The position numbers and the translations under genes are program-made. Under the pieces are notes generated by a model that was given only the letters and a program-made list of their open reading frames with translations, had not been told where the DNA came from and searched no databases. This document shows, piece after piece, positions 4,831 through 8,958 of a stretch of DNA of 8,958 nt (the stretch's first letter is position 1; the number at the start of each line of letters is the position of its first letter). This DNA comes from Bacteroidota bacterium (GTDB lineage Bacteria; Bacteroidota; Bacteroidia; CAMBQF01): the NCBI GenBank assembly GCA_027483285.1, contig JAIXUZ010000172.1, positions 1 through 8,958 on the forward strand. Reading direction: 5' to 3'.

Positions 4831-6675
4831 ATGTGTGGCATAGTTGCTTACATCGGACCCAAACAAGCCTCGCCAATTTTAATTAAAGGCTTGCAGCGCT
4901 TAGAATACAGGGGCTACGATAGTTCAGGCATTTCATTAATTAATGATACCGGCGAACTGAATCTATATAAAAAGAAAGGTAAGGTTGCCGAGTTGCAGGA
5001 GTATATTGGCGATAAAGACACAACCGGCACTATAGGTATAGGACATACGCGTTGGGCTACCCACGGTGTACCAAGCGATATCAACGCTCACCCGCATACT
5101 TCAGAGTCTAAGTCAAAAGTTATTATCCATAACGGTATAATAGAAAACTACGGCCCGTTAAAAGAAGAGCTTATTAAACGTGGCCATACTTTTGAGAGCG
5201 ATACCGATACCGAGGTACTTATTCACCTTATTGAGGATGTGCAGGATAAAACAGGTGCTACTTTGGTAGAGTCTGTGCGCATTGCATTAACCCAGGCTAT
5301 TGGTGCGTATGCTATTGTTATCATGTCTAAAGAAAATCCTAATCAGTTGGTTGCCGCCAAAAAAGGCAGTCCATTGGTGGTAGGTATTGGCAATGGTGAG
5401 TTTTTTCTTGCATCAGATGCTACGCCTATTGTAGAGTATACCAAAAATGTGGTGTACCTGGAGGATGAGCAAATAGCTATACTTAACCGTAACGAAGAAC
5501 TTAAAATAATAACCGTAGGCAACGTAGCCATTACCCCATATATACACGAGCTTGAGCTTAACCTGGAAGCTATTGAAAAAGGTGGCTACGAGCATTTTAT
5601 GATTAAGGAGATACACGAGCAGCCTAAATCTATTTTAGACAGCCTGCGCGGACGTATTAACCTTGAGGATGGTATTGTTACCATGGGTGGACTGCAAGAG
5701 TACGATGCACGCTTTAACAAAGCCAAACGTATTATTATTGTAGCCTGTGGCACATCGTGGCACGCTGGTTTGGTTGCCGAATATTTAATTGAAGACCTTG
5801 CGCGTATTCCGGTTGAGGTTGAGTATGCTTCTGAATTCCGCTACCGCAACCCTATACTAAGCGAAAAAGATATTGTAATGGCCATTTCACAATCGGGTGA
5901 AACAGCCGATACCCTTGCGGCTATTGAATTAGCTAAGAGCAAAGGCGCTTTAATATATGGCGTTTGCAACGTAGTGGGTTCAAGCATTGCCCGTGCAACT
6001 CATGCAGGTTCGTACACCCACGCAGGGCCTGAGATTGGCGTAGCATCTACCAAAGCATTTACCGCTCAGGTAACTGTGCTTACCCTTATTGCTTTATCGC
6101 TGGCGCACAAACGCGGCACCATGGGCGAAACAGAATACCGCACGCTTATTGCCGATTTGCTTTCTATTCCTGAAAAGGTAGAGAAAGCACTTAAAACAGA
6201 CGAGCAAATACGTTACCTGGCTGAGGAGTTTAAAAACTCGCCTAACTTCTTGTATTTAGGCCGTGGTTATAACTTCCCGGTGGCGTTAGAGGGTGCTTTA
6301 AAGTTAAAAGAAATATCGTACATACATGCCGAGGGTTACCCTGCTGCTGAAATGAAGCATGGCCCTATTGCCCTTATTGACGAGCAAATGCCGGTTGTAG
6401 TAATTGCTACCAAAAAAGGTAATTACGAAAAAATCATCAGCAACATACAAGAGGTTAAAGCCCGCAAAGGCATTATTATAGCTGTTGTTACCGAGGGTGA
6501 CACCGAAGTACGTAAAATGGCCGACCACGTTATTGAAGTGCCGGAAACCGAAGAGGCAACATCGCCTTTGGTAACGGTAGTTCCATTGCAATTACTGTCG
6601 TACCACATTGCGGTACTGCGCGGTTGCAATGTCGACCAGCCACGTAACCTGGCTAAGTCGGTAACGGTAGAATAA
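4831..6675 (+). CDS. glmS: Glutamine--fructose-6-phosphate aminotransferase (isomerizing)
   Basis: GlmS makes glucosamine-6-phosphate from fructose-6-phosphate and glutamine, the committed step toward UDP-GlcNAc for peptidoglycan and LPS, in the cytosol. The N-terminal class-II glutamine amidotransferase domain (about 2-220) starts with the nucleophile Cys2 in MCGIVAYIG and has GHTRWATHG at 71-79, NG at 101-102 and Asp126. Two SIS sugar-isomerase domains follow (about 290-430 and 460-600), with CGTS at 306-309, SQSGETADT at 353-361, the KLKEISYIHAEGY region at 491-503 and HGPIAL from 510. The C-terminus DQPRNLAKSVTVE carries the conserved Lys609. The length of 614 aa is typical. The ATG is fixed because Cys2 must be exposed. 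The 6-nt gap to the upstream lipoprotein gene leaves no room for its own promoter, and no glmS ribozyme is present. A strong terminator follows. Confidence 0.97.
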   Translation: MCGIVAYIGPKQASPILIKGLQRLEYRGYDSSGISLINDTGELNLYKKKGKVAELQEYIGDKDTTGTIGIGHTRWATHGVPSDINAHPHTSESKSKVIIHNGIIENYGPLKEELIKRGHTFESDTDTEVLIHLIEDVQDKTGATLVESVRIALTQAIGAYAIVIMSKENPNQLVAAKKGSPLVVGIGNGEFFLASDATPIVEYTKNVVYLEDEQIAILNRNEELKIITVGNVAITPYIHELELNLEAIEKGGYEHFMIKEIHEQPKSILDSLRGRINLEDGIVTMGGLQEYDARFNKAKRIIIVACGTSWHAGLVAEYLIEDLARIPVEVEYASEFRYRNPILSEKDIVMAISQSGETADTLAAIELAKSKGALIYGVCNVVGSSIARATHAGSYTHAGPEIGVASTKAFTAQVTVLTLIALSLAHKRGTMGETEYRTLIADLLSIPEKVEKALKTDEQIRYLAEEFKNSPNFLYLGRGYNFPVALEGALKLKEISYIHAEGYPAAEMKHGPIALIDEQMPVVVIATKKGNYEKIISNIQEVKARKGIIIAVVTEGDTEVRKMADHVIEVPETEEATSPLVTVVPLQLLSYHIAVLRGCNVDQPRNLAKSVTVE

Positions 6676-6676
6676 A

Positions 6677-6699
6677 TTTTAAAAGATCTCCTTTTAAAA
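6677..6699 (+). repeat. AT-rich hairpin immediately after glmS
   Basis: The arms TTTTAAAAG (6677-6685) and CTTTTAAAA (6691-6699) pair perfectly around a 5-nt loop, one base after the glmS stop codon. No T run follows. It precedes the real terminator by 17 nt and may help stop ribosomes or stabilise the 3' end of the mRNA. Confidence 0.45.
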
Positions 6700-6716
6700 A
6701 GGAACGATGGATTTTT

Positions 6717-6746
6717 AAGGCGAAAGGTTTTTCTTTCGCCTTTTTT
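6717..6746 (+). terminator. Intrinsic terminator of the glmS operon
   Basis: A 10-bp stem, AAGGCGAAAG (6717-6726) paired with CTTTCGCCTT (6733-6742), closes a 6-nt GTTTTT loop. The T run continues to 6746. The GC core plus T tract is a classical rho-independent terminator on the plus strand. The minus strand lacks a T tract of this kind, so it is probably one-directional. Confidence 0.88.
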
Positions 6747-6774
6747 GTGGATTAGAACAGAAAGTATACTTTTA
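6744..6774 (+). promoter_or_regulatory. Putative promoter of the small membrane protein gene
   Basis: TTTG at 6744-6747 and TACTTTTA at 6767-6774 (TAnnTTTG with the last base changed) are 19 nt apart, the consensus spacing for Bacteroidetes. The -33 element overlaps the T tract of the glmS terminator. Exactly 4 nt (TTGT) separate the -7 box from the ATG at 6779, so the transcript would be leaderless or nearly so. Confidence 0.5.
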
Positions 6775-6778
6775 TTGT

Positions 6779-7135
6779 ATGATGGAAAACGCACAACCTG
6801 TTGCCGAAAACAAAATTACCGAAGACGTAGGGTATAAACTGGCAGAAAAACTGTTGAAAGAGCATGGTAAAACCAACGATGAGGTTAAGCTGATGCTAAC
6901 CACCAAAGGCCTTACCTACGATGAAGCCTGCAAAATAGTCAACTCTTTTAACGTAAATAATAAACCCGCAGGGCAACGTAGCGGTTCTAAAGACATGATT
7001 TTTGGCGCCCTTTGGTGTATAGGCGGCACCGTGCTTACAATATCCAATACAGGCTATATATTTTGGGGTGCTATAGTGTTTGGCGGCATCCAGTTTTTTA
7101 AAGGCCTGGCCACCACCCTTAGCAACGACGATTAA
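6779..7135 (+). CDS. Small two-helix membrane protein of unknown function
   Basis: This 118-aa protein has a charged, helical N-terminal half (about 13-56) with the pattern EVKLMLTTKGLTYDEACKIV. A polar linker follows (57-71), then two adjacent hydrophobic segments at about 73-88 (IFGALWCIGGTVLTIS) and 91-108 (TGYIFWGAIVFGGIQFFK), and a short acidic tail. The helical hairpin is rich in Gly and aromatics. I have the impression of similar short two-helix proteins in other Bacteroidetes, but I cannot name a family or function. The start could be either of two adjacent ATG codons (6779 or 6782); the first is kept because of the promoter spacing. It is transcribed alone between the glmS terminator and a convergent peptidase gene whose stop codon it overlaps. 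Both termini would lie on the same side of the membrane if the two segments form a hairpin. Confidence 0.75.
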   Translation: MMENAQPVAENKITEDVGYKLAEKLLKEHGKTNDEVKLMLTTKGLTYDEACKIVNSFNVNNKPAGQRSGSKDMIFGALWCIGGTVLTISNTGYIFWGAIVFGGIQFFKGLATTLSNDD

Positions 7136-8958
7136 TCTTTCACGATTAACCTTTTTACAGTACCTGCAACACCGTTAAACGTTACCTCTATTACATACGC
7201 ACCGGCGCTTAAGCTGGCAATATCGATAGTAGTAGTTGTTCCGTTACCGGCATAGCTTTCTATAGCGCGGCCTGTCATATCAAACAAGCGGATGCCTTTT
7301 ACCGCCTTTGCCGAATTTACCGTTAGCTGGTCACTTGCCGGTACGGGGAATACATTCAGCTTAGCATCAACCTCAAGCGTTGGTACACTTACCAAATTAG
7401 GGTTTTGTACAATGCTACCCACCTGGTTTAGTATCCACTGGTTAGGGTCTATAGTTATAGATGAAATTTCATTATCCCAGTTAAATACAAATTGTTGCCC
7501 GTTTTGGTTAACATATATACGCACGGTGGTATCGCCTTGCGATGAGTTTAGCTTAAGCTCCAGCGGTGTTTTAAAGAAGGGCGTAACATTAGCCGTTGAT
7601 GTTGTTTCAGAAACTACTACATAGGTTTGCCCGTTAGCCTGGTTCCATTGCAGGCTAATAGTAGGGTAGCCCTCGCCATAATACCATTGGTCAAAATAGT
7701 CGGTTAGGTCAAGGCCCGATATGTTTTCAAAAACAGCTTTTATATCGGTGCCCTTAGCTGTGCTGTCGCCGCGCAATTCCTGGTATAGCCTAAGCCCGGC
7801 AAAAAATAACGAGTCGTTATCTATTTCAAAGCGCAGCGTGTGGATAATAGCACCACCTTTCAAATACGTCAACCGCGTGCTGAATATTCTGTTCTCGTTG
7901 GTAGTATCAGTACAGTAAGTGCTGCCGCCCGGGTTAAACATAGCATACGAATGTGCATAGTCAATCCAATTGCGTGTTTCAGCAGGGCTCCTGAAATGCT
8001 CTAAGGCTAAATATTCTGTATACGATGCAAATCCCTCATTCACCCAAATATCTTTCCAGCTGCCACAGGTAACATTGTCGCCAAACCATTGATGGCCCAG
8101 TTCGTGCGCTACAAGGGTAAAATCAAAGCCATACAGGGTAGTCATGGTTTGGTGTTCCATACCGCCGCCAATTGGCGTTTGGCAATGCCCGTATTTCTCA
8201 TCGGCAAAAGGGTACAAGCCATAAATGTCAGACAGGTATTCCACCAGTTGCTTGGTGCTGTCTATACCCTCCTGGTAAGCATTAAACACTGCAGGTGTGT
8301 TGTAAATGTAGTTTTGAATAAGGATAGAGTCGCCTTGTAAAGCCGCAGGGCGCGCATAAATATTATATTCCTGATAGTTGGCTATAGCTACAGATATAAG
8401 GTAGTAAGCAATCGGGTGGCGCGATTTCCACTCGTAGCGTTTCTTGTTGCCCGGCATATCGGTAACGTTTTCCAAAACGCCGTTCGATCCTGCTTTTAAG
8501 TTACTCGCAACGGTAATCCAAACATCACACGAGTCTATTTTGTCGGTAAGCAACTGCTTGCAGGGCCACCATTCGTATGCGTGGTACGATTCACTCAGCG
8601 TCCACGTAGCGTTAAAATTGTAGTCCTGGTCGGTATCGGTTGTTATGCCTGAGAAAAAGCCGTTGTTTACGTTGCCCTGCCCGTGGTAATAAACCTCGGC
8701 AGTAAACACATCGCCTACGTTTAATGCCGTTTGCAGGCTTACCGTGCGAATATTGCCATTGGTTGAAACCGGGCGGATAGCCCCGTTTATCTTTACCGAG
8801 TCGAGCGTAATGTCGTTCAGCAATTCAAATACATAAATAGTAAAAGGCGTATCAATAACCTTAGCAATAGTGGTTGCTTTTCCGCCTGTTATGTAGGTAG
8901 AGGTATTGGTCATACCTAAATCAAGCTTCACGTATTTTACATCGTACTTAAGCTCTTC
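7132..8958 (-). CDS. Secreted M1-family zinc metallopeptidase with T9SS sorting domain (5' end missing)
   Basis: The reading frame stays open to the window edge, giving 608 residues with the N-terminus and signal peptide missing. A GTG at 8931 sits inside an M1-like stretch (YDVKYVKLDLGMT) and is not the start. Numbered from the edge, an M1 N-terminal beta domain fills roughly 1-205. The catalytic thermolysin-like domain follows, with exopeptidase motif GGGMEH at 264-269 (a GAMEN variant), zinc site HELGH at 285-289 (nt 8092-8106), the third zinc ligand Glu308 in NEGFASY 18 residues later, and the probable catalytic Tyr365 in TYLKGGA. After a further beta region, residues from about 535 form a type-A T9SS C-terminal domain: NVFPVPASDQLTV, IRLFDMTGR, IASLSAGAYVIEV and terminal KRLIVKD. 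An aminopeptidase-like enzyme exported across the outer membrane by type IX secretion fits, acting on extracellular peptides. The substrate is unknown. Confidence 0.93.
   Translation of the reverse strand, partial: EELKYDVKYVKLDLGMTNTSTYITGGKATTIAKVIDTPFTIYVFELLNDITLDSVKINGAIRPVSTNGNIRTVSLQTALNVGDVFTAEVYYHGQGNVNNGFFSGITTDTDQDYNFNATWTLSESYHAYEWWPCKQLLTDKIDSCDVWITVASNLKAGSNGVLENVTDMPGNKKRYEWKSRHPIAYYLISVAIANYQEYNIYARPAALQGDSILIQNYIYNTPAVFNAYQEGIDSTKQLVEYLSDIYGLYPFADEKYGHCQTPIGGGMEHQTMTTLYGFDFTLVAHELGHQWFGDNVTCGSWKDIWVNEGFASYTEYLALEHFRSPAETRNWIDYAHSYAMFNPGGSTYCTDTTNENRIFSTRLTYLKGGAIIHTLRFEIDNDSLFFAGLRLYQELRGDSTAKGTDIKAVFENISGLDLTDYFDQWYYGEGYPTISLQWNQANGQTYVVVSETTSTANVTPFFKTPLELKLNSSQGDTTVRIYVNQNGQQFVFNWDNEISSITIDPNQWILNQVGSIVQNPNLVSVPTLEVDAKLNVFPVPASDQLTVNSAKAVKGIRLFDMTGRAIESYAGNGTTTTIDIASLSAGAYVIEVTFNGVAGTVKRLIVKD

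Noticed and set aside
6423..6794. 123-codon minus-strand open frame covering the glmS 3' end and terminator
   Set aside because: It reads antisense through the GlmS SIS domain and the terminator hairpin and gives low-complexity Ser/Thr/Arg sequence. Not a credible gene.
8929..8931. GTG at 8931 as the start of the M1 peptidase
   Set aside because: The frame continues upstream to the window edge with M1-like sequence (YDVKYVKLDLGMT), and the protein would otherwise lack a signal peptide. The gene is simply cut by the window.

Overview
The window looks like chromosomal DNA of a Bacteroidota (Bacteroidetes) bacterium. The evidence is a C-terminal type IX secretion (T9SS) sorting domain on an M1 peptidase, a DUF4270-type lipoprotein, -7 promoter boxes of the TAnnTTTG kind instead of TATAAT, almost no Shine-Dalgarno sequences, and a short GT5 'glycogen synthase'-like protein of the sort found in that phylum. 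I cannot name a genus. The content is mostly core metabolism and envelope genes. I see no insertion sequence, prophage, CRISPR array, tRNA or rRNA.

Layout, left to right. (1) phnW, minus strand, encodes 2-aminoethylphosphonate:pyruvate transaminase. (2) A 142-nt divergent intergenic region holds a heptamer repeat and a pyrimidine-rich tract, and a -7 box lies directly before each of the two start codons. (3) rlmN, plus strand, encodes the radical-SAM rRNA/tRNA methyltransferase. (4) A 132-nt intergenic region holds three consecutive dyads followed by a good Bacteroidetes-type promoter. (5) A plus-strand three-gene unit follows: truncated GT5-like protein, DUF4270 lipoprotein and glmS. It ends in tandem hairpins, the second a textbook intrinsic terminator. 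(6) A small two-helix membrane protein of unknown function, plus strand, has a promoter that reuses the terminator's T tract. (7) A large secreted M1 metallopeptidase, minus strand, is incomplete because it runs off the right edge. Its stop codon overlaps that of the convergent small gene.

Working together: the three-gene unit is the most suggestive block. GlmS makes glucosamine-6-phosphate, the committed precursor of peptidoglycan and LPS amino sugars. Just upstream lie a predicted outer-membrane lipoprotein and a glycosyltransferase-fold protein that has lost the sequence hallmarks and the second domain needed for glycogen synthesis. This suggests an envelope or amino-sugar role for the group, but that is inference. 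The other genes appear to be independent transcription units. Three of them (phnW, rlmN, the small membrane protein) have a -7-like box exactly 4 nt before the start codon, consistent with leaderless or nearly leaderless mRNAs.

I found no convincing wholly new multi-gene system. The items most worth following up are the degenerate GT5-like protein in its glmS operon, the repeated box-N4-start arrangement, and a perfect 16-bp palindrome beside the operon promoter.
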